Below are positions 7,790 through 18,440 of a stretch of 22,653 nt of DNA, piece after piece. Source of the stretch: Trichomonas tenax. Its lineage: Eukaryota > Parabasalia > Trichomonadida > Trichomonadidae. A model generated the notes under the pieces. That model saw only the letters and a program-made list of their open reading frames with translations, did not search any database and had not been told where the DNA came from. The DNA is taken from positions 1-22,653 of the forward strand of contig JALKBU010000846.1 of NCBI GenBank assembly GCA_023091735.1, written 5' to 3'. A program made the translations under genes and the position numbers. Each line of letters begins with the position of its first letter. Positions within the stretch are counted from its first letter, which is position 1.

Positions 7790-10331
7790 CTTGTGTCAAA
7801 ACCGCCATGTCTTCATCTTCAAAAAAAAACCTTCATTTTTCATATTTCTATTTTATTTGGCTCGGAGAATAATATTCAACAAGTATTTTGTTCGTTTAAC
7901 AAAAGTTTTCTCAATCTTGAAAGATTTTAATTTTGGATTTTCAAGAAATCTATATTTCTTACTCTCTTTCGATCAGTGAACGTAAGTATGTTGACAAATC
8001 TTTGAATGGCTTGGTTTTGAAAAAGAAATGGCAAAATGTGTTGGGTTATTAAAGTACTCTGCTGTAATGAACATGTTTCTCATGGGCTTTGTAAATATAC
8101 CATTAGTCAATTTGTAGCTATCTACAGTGTCTTAAACGAATTATTTCCAATGTTGAAGCAGAAGCCATCAAAGTTAATGAAACATTGGTATCGGGTGTCT
8201 GAATTCCTTTAATTTTCCCGGAACTCAAAAGGCGTGATTGCATTATTTCAAAAAAAAAGAAAAGATTTACTTTCGTGTTTAAATGTATCCAAAAAGAACA
8301 ATACAAAACAACAATGCAAATGCTAAAGAGATGATGTGAATATGATATCTTTTTGATATACTAAAATTTTACTATATTCCCATTTTGATATCAGTAAGTC
8401 GATGTTCAGAGGCCAAGCAATATGGGATAGCAGTGATCATCTATTACGGATTTATCAATAACATATTCAATTGCAATACTGAATCGTTTTGATTATTATC
8501 AAAGCAAAGATCTGCTTCAAATAGGAGATATTGTATATCATATCATAAATTCGAAATGTATGATGGATGATAAGAAAGATTAATGATAACAAATTTGATT
8601 TCTTCAGATTATTTTCCAAGAGTCGTACTTTTTATCGAAAATTTGATTATTGATTCGATATATCGATATAGTGCATATTTTCGACATGAATATTCTCGAA
8701 CGAAATCAAAATATTTTTTTTTTGGAAAAATTGAATTGATTCGAAATAATTGATTCATATTTCAATGTAAATGATGTGTCTGATTATAAAAAGATAATAT
8801 TGATATTTGTTTTTGTGATAATTTTTGTAGTGATATATAACTCTAAATGCTTTCACATGTTCATGCATAAGTGATATATTCGATTGTTTTGCAGAAAGAG
8901 GACTTTGTGTTTTAAAAATATATTGAACCAAAAAATTGATTATAAATCAATGATATAAGTTTCTATGACCCGTGTAATTCTAAATCTTGTTGAACTCGTC
9001 TGTATTTTTATTATTTTTATCAAATGAACTAAATCCTTGATATAATCGTATAATGAAGGAGTTATCGGTGTTATTTTTGATAAATAATCGATTTTTATGC
9101 TCGCTTTGGTTCATCTCCAATTGATTTATTTCTTTTATGAAAAATCAAATCGAATTATGATCAATAATTATATTGATTAATTGAATATTTGTTATATACT
9201 GTCTATAGATATATATGGCATACTAATTATTTTGATTATTTCTAAGGAGATTCCATCCAATTCACAGAAAAGATCGTGGCGAAATTTTATAACTTATTGA
9301 ACTTTTGTATGAAAATAAACTCGATAGGGCCACTCAATCTCACAGAAAATTTTTGATTAGATCTCAAAACTTCGATTTTGAAATTATTTTAAGCCATTAA
9401 ATCGATGTTTCTTAATGATGTGCATTTAAGTAAAGTGACTGGACAAAATAAAAACCATTCGAAAAAGAAAAAATTCTGAGAAGTTTTGTTATCTTTTCAA
9501 TTTCATAAAACATTGAGAGCCCACGCGCATCACACAATTTTGGACCGGATTCGATGCAGTTTTCCTAGCCTCCTCAATGTGGAGATAAGGAAAACTCAGT
9601 TTTCGAACGAAAATAGATTTTGAAGAAGCGTAAAAAAACGATTTTCGGCATTTGGAAATCAGCTCATTTTGAGCAACTTTTGTGTTCAGGAAAATTCGTT
9701 AGAATTCGTGAACAAATTGGTCAGGTTGCGATTTGGAGTTATTTGGCATTAGATATACCTTAATGAACACTTTGTTTCGATATTTCATCAGAGCAAATAA
9801 TTCATTGGCAATTTTGAATATGAAATATTTAAAATGTTCTTTTTGATTATGTTTTTGTTGATATTTCATGTGGAATCACTTAGATTGAAGCGTCCCTTGT
9901 TGTGAAGAGTGGTGTACGTGATTGGCAACTTGTTAATTCATTCATTTATTATTTCAAAAATAAATATTACCTAAAAATGCAAGATTTATGTTTGCGTTTA
10001 ACTATGCAATGAGTACCAACTAATATTGCATTGATTAAATATCTATTATGGGATAATTTATATTTTTTATAAAATTAAGTTTATCATATAAATAACTTTA
10101 AGGAATAGCTTAACTAACATAGAACATAAAATTGCATAAATTTAAGGACTGATTTTCATCGCCCCATATCATAAAAATAATATGAGATACTTGTGTTGAT
10201 TGTATTCCTCAACTGATTTCTTCTTGGAAAAATACTAACCCCCATTAATAATTTCTAGACCCTTTATAATATTTAAAATGGCATGTAAAATATATTCTGA
10301 CGTGTAAATAACGATAAAAGATTTTTATTGA
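7790..10331. other. Gene-poor AT-rich region
   Basis: About 2.5 kb without a convincing gene. Most is very AT-rich and dense in short tgat/cgat/gaat words. Two patches have higher GC: 8107-8334, a frame interrupted once by TGA that could be coding debris, and 9525-9610, which contains a two-part inverted repeat listed separately. No transposon terminal repeats, tRNA B-box or conserved protein motif was seen. Confidence 0.5.
9558..9596. repeat. Two-tier hairpin
   Basis: Outer arms agttttcct (9558-9566) and aggaaaact (9588-9596) are perfectly complementary over 9 bp. Inside them, ctcc (9570-9573) and ggag (9581-9584) form a second stem around a 7-base loop. Single-stranded, this would fold into a stem, small internal loop, stem and loop. 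It lies in a locally GC-richer patch far from any gene, so a small structured RNA or a remnant of a mobile element is possible. No promoter was identified. Confidence 0.5.
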
Positions 10332-11357
10332 GAAGTTTACGAAATAATTTTATGTTATTTCTTCCTGCACAAGGACATTGCCCCAGGCGACGTCTGGGCG
10401 ATGTTCTACGGCGACGGTCCCAAAGATTATACATTCACTGATAAAAAGAATCCTCGATTTGAATATACATATTTAAAAAATTATTTTGTCTACAATTGCG
10501 TTTTCTGTAACCAACAGAGAGCATACGTTTATTTAACTTATTCAGATTACATTAGTTTACTCCACAGCACGTGTCTTTTCCATGACAACCCTCATAATTT
10601 TAATGGAGAATGTATTTCCATTGAAGGAGGCGGTCAAATTGTTCAACACAGATTCTTTGTTTACAACTCCACAATATTAGGGGATTCTGTTCCAGGATTC
10701 TTTTCTTTTACTTATCTTTCTCGTTCTGAGACATTGAACCATAACATTGAGGGCTCTCTGGCATATTGCAATTCTCCAACATCTGCTCATGTAATTTTTG
10801 CATCGAATGGCTTTGTTTCATTAAGTTCGTCAAATTCAAGTCAAAACAATGCTCAATCTGGATACGCTCTTCAACTACTAACTCTATCCGCAGCAATTAA
10901 TTACGCAACAATTTCAAACAAAAATAATGTTATAAACCATTATTCTTACTAAACTATACAATGACACAATCGAACATCATCAACAAGGAAATCGCAGAAC
11001 CATGGTATTACGACAATTGCATTTTTTACTCTCAACAAGGTCCAACAACAGTTGAAAATTGTTGTTTTTTTTAGGAATAAAGTTAGAACTGGAAATTTAT
11101 TTCGTCGCGATAATGGTGAATTCATCGTCAAAGACTGACACATTGACTCATTCAGTTCAAGTGGAAGTGTTTCAACAACACAAATTCTGACAAATTTGAA
11201 GATTAATCTATTATTTCATTTTTCTACGTATCGCTGTGAAGCATTTCTTCCAATAGGAGAATGTGTTTGTGCAAAACAAGACATCAAATGTAGTAACAGC
11301 TTTTTTCGTCGCTTCATCTGTTCAACGCCAATCTCGATCGGACGCATCCTTGGTTAA
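10332..11357 (+). pseudogene. Trichomonad surface beta-helix-type protein, degraded
   Basis: A frame open from 10332 carries DVWAMFYGDGPKDYTFTDK, then short aromatic/cysteine-rich repeats such as YFVYNCVFCNQQ, LLHSTCLFHDN and the GG-QIVQHRFFVYNS motif. This is the style of the large trichomonad family of predicted surface proteins with parallel beta-helix (Pmp-like) ectodomains. The frame stops at 10952, but homologous sequence continues in another frame from about 10955 (TMTQSNIINKEIAEPWYYDN, VENCCFF) and returns to the first frame after a run of eight T (11065-11072) with FRNKVRTGNLFRRDNGEF. An in-frame TGA at 11136-11138 sits where the family pattern suggests Cys (KD-stop-HIDSFSSSGS). The likeness fades after about 11290, and the frame ends at TAA 11355. 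No ATG plus signal peptide is visible at the 5' side, so it is also 5'-truncated. The family name comes from pattern recognition, not a search. Confidence 0.75.
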
Positions 11358-14300
11358 AGAATCGAAGATCACCGGATTCTTCGCTTTCTTCACAAACGCA
11401 ATGAAGTTAGTAAAATAGAGATTTTCATAAAATCCTTTTCCTAATCTTCAGTGTTTGTGCATGCAATGATGTATGCAGTCATTGATCCTTCTTCTGCATT
11501 GATATTGTTGCCTTCTAAAACATTAAAGAGATTTATTTGTTCTTCATTTATTTATTTTCCTGATCATTTAAAGGTGCTCAAAACCTTTTCAGAAGTTTCA
11601 TTATTTGCAGGCAATAGAATCTAACATTAGAATATTAAGGCTCCAGTTCCAATGACTCAAATTGTAAGCTTCACTCTTCTACTCTAAAAGTCCAATCAAA
11701 AGACTTTAAAGTATATCTATATGTATACATACCAACTATACTTTATATCACTGTTGTATTTTGCACATCCAGCGAGCACCTGGATAGTGAGAACTAAAAA
11801 TTGATATTTTTCAAAAATTTCATTTTTACCAAGAAAATATCATTAACTTGCAATTTGCTCTCCGTCACATTATAGTATATAGGGCATATATAATATATAT
11901 ACTAATATTATTGGACTCTGCATTGTGAAGATTAAGTTATAAGAAGCAGAATGTTCAATTTTGAAAGATTAATATCTCGTTCAATATTGAATATAATTTC
12001 TTGTTACTAATATGGTGAAGAACCACCATGATTTCCTTTATATTGATTAGATAAAAATATTGTTTTATAAATAAAATAACAAAATTCACAACGACAAAAA
12101 TGTTTTTTCTAATTTTTTTGAAATTACGGACCGGCGATGCTTAAAGATGGTGCTGATATAGTGGTTACCTTCAAGAACGCTGGCTAATATCAAGGACGAA
12201 AGATGAAAAAATTAATCATTAAAACTTTTGTATTCTGTTTTTCGGTTTTGTTCAATTTATTTGAAAGCGAAAAGAAATTTCAAAATTGACTTTTTGTGAA
12301 ACTCTCATTTTTTCGGTGATTTCCTGATGCTTGGCATATTTCAACCCTAATTCAACTATAATTTTGAATTGAGTCCGTTATTGAAAAAATAATGATTTTC
12401 AATTTGTCGAACATCAAAATTCTCATTTTAATATCGTAAATATGAGAATAAACAAATAAAAATTTAGATAAATTGTGTAGTTTCATAAAAAGTCATTATA
12501 TAATTCAGCGGATTTAATTTGACTGTATTCATGATATTGCGTATTCCCATTTACGCGTTTTCCTGCTGGAATTGGAATTGAATGTAAAAAATGATCTTTG
12601 AATTGTTTTTCTATACCACGTTAGGTTATCACCTTTTAGAATTAATTCGCTATACGAGCGTAGCGTGGAATGCATTGACTCTCGGTTTTTATGCATTTGT
12701 ATAGCTTCAATTTTTGAAACTCAAAATTTTAACAATATCTCAAATTATAAATCTCGTTGCGCATCCATTTCTATATCATTGGATTCACCTCAGAGAGTGC
12801 CATATGATACACTTGTTCTTGAGGTTAGACCATGTCTCATCTCAGAAAAACGATACAGAATATGTTAAATTTTATATAGCTCACTCTCTAAACCTCTGTG
12901 GGAGTCATATTTAATGGAGAAATTTTCTGTCAGAGCAATTTAGAAAACAAATATTCTTCAAATTATCCAAATTTTGCTATTTGCGGCTTTTTATTCATTA
13001 ACATCTCTACTACAGCGAAATCAAAGCTATTTCCTATAACCCGTGTTTTCTTGCATTCAAAAGCCTGCGAGAAATTGAGTTATCATTGATGTTTCGAATA
13101 ACTCTACGTTTATATGGTAGAGCACAATCCTGTGTATAGCATATATTACTTTAAAATATAAAAATTCATAAAGCTTCAATAATTATTTTACTCATGGATT
13201 TTTAACCAACGATTAATGACCAATTAAAAAAGAAACACTTCTAATTTGTTGATTTATGGTAATGCCCTTTCACAAATCGTTCTATTTTATCATTATTTTA
13301 ATTTGATATAATCCAAAATAATTAAATGTTAAAATTATGATATATCCATAGCTCAACTATTACTCAGATGATCTTCACTTGCTAAATCTCCATTGTCAAG
13401 AAGAAATTTGATAAAAATATCAAAAATATTATATTAAATTGATACGCAATTGATGGAATACATGTAGTCGAAGGTAACAAGTTTACATGGAAATTATGCT
13501 TTAAATCCAATTAATGAAAGATATATTTTTGGGGTTGAATTAAAAATCCAATTATTGCGATGATTCTACATAGAGATCGATTATCAAGCATCCAAAGAGT
13601 AGCTTTGTCTTATGATGCACATATGATTCGCAAGAAATATTCATTTGACAAACAGATTATTACCCAAAATTTGCTATCAAAAACATGTGTACCATGAAAA
13701 TGATCAAATATCCATAAATTTGAAATCAATCAATACAAATTATTCGATTAGACTCTCAACATTTCATGTACGGCTTTGCCAAATCAGATATTAGATGTTT
13801 ATAATGTACTTATTTAATTTCCGCTTTCCTATAATGAATAAATATTCAATCGACATTTTCATTCATAGTATATTAATGGTAACAAAAGCAGGTGATAAAC
13901 GGAACATAAATCTACATTGGTTATCAATGATTAAAAAATAATCAACAAAAATATTTATCATCTAATATTGAATGATAACTAAACTGGGAACATGGATTAC
14001 TAAAGATTTCCATTTAAAAATAAAATGATTCAAAATATATCGATACAAAATTTGAAGAAACAATTATTATATAATATATAATATCTGATAAATGCAATAG
14101 CGCAAATAGGAACAAAATTCCTAAAAGTGATATATTTATAATAGTTTGAGAATGATATTGTTGATCTGATAAGATTCACATTTAATCATTGTCAATAAAG
14201 AGACCTTCCTGCCATAAACTTACTATGATGTTTAACATATTTAGAACGCCAGTTGATGATCAAAATTAAAATCAAATTCTGCCTCATATGGGCTTTTGTT

Positions 14301-15185
14301 ATCTTTAAACATTGGAAACTTTAAATTTGTGAAGGGTAATATCCAGCATTTAAATGGACTGAACAGTTCCAAGATAAATCAAATTTTAACTCTCATATAA
14401 GAAAGATTGGAATCCAAATCATATGAAACTGAAATATATTCATTCGAGACTCCAATATTACAATAGAAATACCTTTAGAAATCAACTTTTCGTCATCAAT
14501 TAAATATTAATCTCGTTCATCATGTAACTATATGACAAACAACTTTTATTTAAGCCATGCTATATGATCGCCAATAGCAAAGAAGAGTAATTCAACAAAA
14601 TAAAATTTCAATAAAAACATATTTTGGAATACACAATTGAATATATGATAAATATATAGCCTACAATCGAGCCTTAAATGCGTCGAAATATAAGCTTAAG
14701 TTCCAAAAATATATCAAATAAAACCTCAAAATATGATGTTGATCTTTTTAGAAGATGATATGCGTAAAGAGCTTGTTGTACATTTTAATGGAAAATGTTT
14801 AAAAAAAGGTTATATATTTTTTGATAATGTCATTATCGAAGAGGAGCCTTCTCCTTCTTAGAATATAAAATATGGAAAGAATACAATCACTGTATTAATA
14901 CAATGAACTCCACTTTTAAGTTCCATAATTCTCAAAATGCCAACAACACAGAATCAAAGCTGTAATCCGAGTATGTCACAGCCAAAGATCTCAAAAACAG
15001 TATTAGAATAGTGAGAACGAATATTCTCTGTAATCCAAAATTTCATCAAAAAATCTCATCACAAACGATACCGAGAACTGTCATATTCATCGAAAACAAA
15101 ACAAAAACAGTCCGAATACAATTTTAACACTATTTTTAGCCAAATGAACAAAAAAAGGTTATCAGAAATTTCTTCACAAAAAAAA
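11358..15185. other. Long AT-rich region without a convincing gene
   Basis: About 3.8 kb between the pseudogene and the lipin promoter repeat. It contains a few short frames that I do not accept as genes (for example a 42-codon ATG frame at 14733-14861), small dyads at 11708-11785 and 11873-11904, and a mildly GC-richer stretch at about 12640-13090. The latter encodes FFINIST-like pieces in alternating frames and may be further surface-protein debris. No RNA gene or transposon end was recognised. Confidence 0.45.
11708..11785. repeat. Cluster of short inverted repeats after the pseudogene
   Basis: Arms aaagtata (11708-11715) and tatacttt (11737-11744) enclose a perfect 10-bp palindrome atgtatacat (11721-11730). 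Twenty-three bases further on, atccag (11767-11772) and ctggat (11780-11785) form a hairpin around the 7-base loop cgagcac. A third dyad with 9-bp arms tagtatata / tatatacta lies at 11873-11904. All but the second are pure AT-type words and could arise by chance in such DNA. Confidence 0.35.
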
Positions 15186-15239
15186 TTTTATAATTTTTGT
15201 AATTTTTATAGTTTTTATAATTTTTGTAATTTTTATAAT
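15186..15239. repeat. Six-copy 9-bp tandem repeat upstream of lipin
   Basis: Six exact-length units run without a gap: ttttataat, ttttgtaat, ttttatagt, ttttataat, ttttgtaat, ttttataat. The order also shows a 27-bp higher period, since units 1-3 and 4-6 differ only at one base of the last unit. The array ends 55 bp before the lipin ATG, inside the presumed promoter. T-rich tracts of this kind can exclude nucleosomes; an effect here is inference. Confidence 0.85.
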
Positions 15240-15276
15240 TTTGGATATATAAAATTGAAATAAAACGAAAAAAAAA

Positions 15277-15285
15277 TCATTTTTA
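15277..15285 (+). promoter_or_regulatory. Initiator-like box for lipin
   Basis: TCATTTTTA matches the trichomonad initiator TCA(+1)Y(T/A). The candidate +1 A is at 15279, giving a 16-nt 5' leader before the ATG at 15295, within the short leader range usual for these organisms. It is the best initiator match near any gene in the window. Confidence 0.6.
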
Positions 15286-15294
15286 TTTTTACAA

Positions 15295-16518
15295 ATGAAT
15301 TTTTTATCGCGTCTGAACCCTAATTCGTTTTCTGGAGCTTCAGACATAATCATTGTAGAGTACGAGGACGGCTCTCTCAAGTCATCACCATGGCACGTTC
15401 GAATTGGCAATCTCGGTTTAATTCATCACTTGAATAAGGTGATTTTAGTGACAATAAACGATTCTCCTGCCCCTTTCATGATGTATGTCAACAAATGGGG
15501 TATCGGGCAATTCTTTACATCCCAAAAAATGAAGATGAAAGATTCGACCAAAAACATAATTTATCCATCAGTCACTAAAAACCAGCTGATCATATCTCCC
15601 AGGGATATAAGAGGCATTTTGAACTCTCCAACGACCAAAAAGGCGACAAACACGCAGTTTTCAGAGTATATAACACGAGACACAGCTGTTGACATTGACT
15701 CTGTGTTCATTTACGACGATCCAGATCCAGATCCCATTTCGACAACTTCTTTATCCGTAGACCTCGTGCAGTCCGTTTCATCTTCGAGTTTCGAAACAGA
15801 CGATGAAATGAACAAGCAGATGGAGTCAAGTTGCCCGGTTCCATCAGCCATGCTTTTGCAGATCCTCAGACCTTTGATTCATCCGGGAAGAAATGAAATT
15901 GAATTTACAGTCTCCTCGCTGCTGCAAGGGCCGAAAGTTGTCAAAGCATTGCTATTTCTGTACAAATCTACAGACAAAATTGTAGTTTCTGATATCGACG
16001 GTACCGTCACGAAATCAGACGCAATTGGTCAAGTCTGTGGTGTAATAGGCGCGGATTGGACACACCCAGGATTGGCCAAACTCTACGACAAAATACACTC
16101 ACTCGACTGCCAATTTATTTATCTCACTGCGAGACCTGTTTCACAGCAATCTGTCACTCGCCATCTGTTGTCGAGGATAGAGCAGAACGGTACTAAGCTT
16201 CCTGAGGGTCCCTGCATTTTGGCACCCGATGGATTCATTCACGCATTCACGAGAGAAGTTGTTAAGCGAGAACCACAGAAATTCAAGATCCCTACGATCG
16301 AAAACATCATCAAATTGTTCCCAGACGAAAAGAATCCGATAGTTCTCGCACTGGGAAACAAAAATTCCGACGTTATATCATATGAATCTAATCATATTGG
16401 AAGAGATCGAATTTTCTTGTTTGACACAAAGCATCGCGTTCTCAATGCCGAGGGGAAGGTTATCTACGAATCAATTATTGAATTTACACCAAAAATTGAG
16501 GAAATATTACAAAAATAG
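15295..16518 (+). CDS. Lipin / phosphatidate phosphatase (PAP1, Pah1-like)
   Basis: The 407-residue protein has both lipin domains. The N-lip region spans about residues 1-75 (SGASDIIIVEYEDGSL, then PWHVRIGN at 32-39). The C-lip HAD phosphatase spans about 228-400: DIDGT at 233-237 (the DxDxT catalytic motif, Asp233 nucleophile, Asp235, Thr237), ADWTHPGLAKLYDKI, FIYLTARPVS, LAPDGFIHAFTREVV and LALGNKNSD, the last matching the Mg-binding GN-x-x-x-D motif. Lipins dephosphorylate phosphatidate to diacylglycerol on ER/nuclear membranes, feeding triacylglycerol and phospholipid synthesis. The linker (about 140-180) is short, acidic and Ser-rich (DDPDPDP, SSSSFETDDE) and is the likely site of phosphoregulation. 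At 407 residues it is about half the length of animal or yeast lipins, which have long middle regions. The ATG fits the N-lip start and the initiator box. The gene appears intact and intronless. Confidence 0.93.
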   Translation: MNFLSRLNPNSFSGASDIIIVEYEDGSLKSSPWHVRIGNLGLIHHLNKVILVTINDSPAPFMMYVNKWGIGQFFTSQKMKMKDSTKNIIYPSVTKNQLIISPRDIRGILNSPTTKKATNTQFSEYITRDTAVDIDSVFIYDDPDPDPISTTSLSVDLVQSVSSSSFETDDEMNKQMESSCPVPSAMLLQILRPLIHPGRNEIEFTVSSLLQGPKVVKALLFLYKSTDKIVVSDIDGTVTKSDAIGQVCGVIGADWTHPGLAKLYDKIHSLDCQFIYLTARPVSQQSVTRHLLSRIEQNGTKLPEGPCILAPDGFIHAFTREVVKREPQKFKIPTIENIIKLFPDEKNPIVLALGNKNSDVISYESNHIGRDRIFLFDTKHRVLNAEGKVIYESIIEFTPKIEEILQK

Positions 16519-17029
16519 TTTTATTATTTATTTTTATTTTGTTTGAATGTAAAATTGTTTAATATAGGACCTGCTTTATACGTTTATCACATTTCGAAGA
16601 CCTAAAAAAAATATAAAATTGGCAAAGATATAATTGCGATGAATACTAGAAAATATGCTATGAATATATTTTAAATTAATAGATTAATGCGCTATCATAA
16701 GTGTAATTGGATAAATCCGATATAAGCAAAGATATCAAATATTAGCGGCATAGACCCTCAAATCGGAGCCATTCTTCTGATAATTTGAATACATGAACAT
16801 GGATGTTGTTGTTTCCCTTTGTGTCGTGAATATAAAAAAAGCAATAAACTCAATATAAGGAGTTCAGCCCCAATTCCTTTGCAAACAGATAAAGAAGGGT
16901 CAGCAACTGAGGAATATCAATGGCAGAGGCGACAACTATTTGTTAATTTTAATTTGTTTTTATTTTTAAACAGAGAGGTTTCAACTCTCTATTTTGTCCC
17001 CTGGACACTTTCAAGCTACCAGACTTAGT

Positions 17030-17063
17030 GTGTAAGCTTGCAAAGGTACGACGATGCTTACAC
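17030..17063. repeat. 8-bp-arm hairpin
   Basis: Arms gtgtaagc (17030-17037) and gcttacac (17056-17063) are perfectly complementary around an 18-base loop containing caaaggtacg. A smaller dyad, agagag/ctctct, lies about 50 bp upstream. A T-run follows the right arm by 4 bp. It could be a small RNA stem or chance; it does not fold as a tRNA, having no T-loop B-box. Confidence 0.45.
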
Positions 17064-18417
17064 TCCTTTTTCAATATACAATTCGCCTTTTTAACAAAGA
17101 TGCAAATCATATTCTAAGTGAAAGGTGCTTTTTAACACGAGAAGCATTGAGAATATAACACACAAGCCATTTTCATCAATATTATTATACTAAAACCTCG
17201 ATCAAAAGCCTTTGTCGTTGATATCGAAATTCAATTTCGTCAAGAATCCGAAATAAGACTGATCAAAGCTTTCCAAATTTATACATGAGTAACACGTAGT
17301 TAGAATTTCATATACAATTATTCATTTTTCTATAAACTTCTAATTTCAAAATGTCGATTTACAAGTTTGAAAGCATTTTATTTAATGAAATGCAATATAT
17401 TGTCTTTGCAACTAATCCTGCATAAAATGAGCTTATGAATTTAATCAATAAATAAGTAGCAAAATATTTACTTTAAATAACAGGATAATTATTCTCGTAA
17501 CACCTCATACATGTCATCTCTTACATCACAGTTTACTTCTTTTAAAAAAAACAAACACAAAAGGACTTTGATCTTGTTCAGTAATATTGATACGAATCTC
17601 AACAGGGTGCAGCACATTTTCTTCCTGTTGCATCTATAATGAGCCTGTCAGAAATACGTTTTTTTGGAGTGATCCGTTACATTGTTTTGTGCCAATTTGT
17701 TAGTTGAATATAGTATTGTCTAACAGTTTGATATTGGAAAAACTTGAAATTAATGCAGATTATCAATAAAAAATAATATTGAAATTTCAAAAAAGGTTTT
17801 TGTTTTCATGAATACCAATAATATCGAATATTGCATTAATAATGAATGGAAGTATTGCTTTAGAGACTTGCACTTCAATGTATATCATAGAAATGAAAGA
17901 TCTCAGAATTATCATGCAACAATAGTATATTAGAATGTGCTATTCAGTCTACACTAGTGTGTCCTGATGTAGTTGCGATCCTTCACTTGAAAAGAACAAT
18001 ATTACCTGGATAAAATGAATCATTGATGATATTTCTAAAAACTAGATTGGCACATTAATGCTAAAGTATTAATGGTGTCTTTTTGTCGATTTATTTTTTT
18101 TTTTGGAAAAATCTGTACAGATTGCATAGAAATAAAAACTCATTTTTTCTTTAAAAAATCGCTCAAGTGTCATAAATAACCGAACGTTCAGAAATAAAAA
18201 CGCTTAATTTTTGGTATATGAATTAGCAATCATATGCATAGCATTTTTGTTTACCTACCAACATCTCACTTTTGTAACCTAAGGGTACTTTTAGTTGTTT
18301 ATCCTAATAACAGTATCATATGTGGATTCTAAATATATAATTATTTTTGAAAAAGGACCAAAAATTGAGAGTTGAAACATCTTTTTTTAAACGACTATGT
18401 TTAGATATTTAACCTAC

Positions 18418-18440
18418 CCCTGTTTTAATTTTAAACAGGG
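18418..18440. repeat. Perfect hairpin with 7-base loop
   Basis: Arms ccctgttt (18418-18425) and aaacaggg (18433-18440) pair perfectly over 8 bp around the loop taatttt. The GC-containing ends stand out from the flanking AT-rich DNA. It is not close to a gene end (the second Myb stop is about 1 kb away), so a terminator role is unsupported. Confidence 0.5.

Noticed and set aside
8118..8306. 62-codon minus-strand frame
   Set aside because: It is one of two competing frames over the same patch, with no motif; the plus-strand debris reading is no worse, so neither is called a gene.
15174..15410. Minus-strand 78-codon frame over the lipin start
   Set aside because: Its end is a repeated KII/KIT pattern produced by the 9-bp array, and the rest is antisense to N-lip.
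16974..17010. ACAGAGA box followed by a cccctggacac word, resembling U6 snRNA
   Set aside because: There is no downstream AGC triad, no matching stem-loop and no upstream snRNA promoter element that I could recognise.
16819..17028. 69-codon plus-strand frame
   Set aside because: It begins at TTG with no upstream ATG or initiator and matches no family I recognise.
17951..17960. 10-bp palindrome acactagtgt
   Set aside because: It is short, has no partner or context, and is expected by chance in a window of this size.
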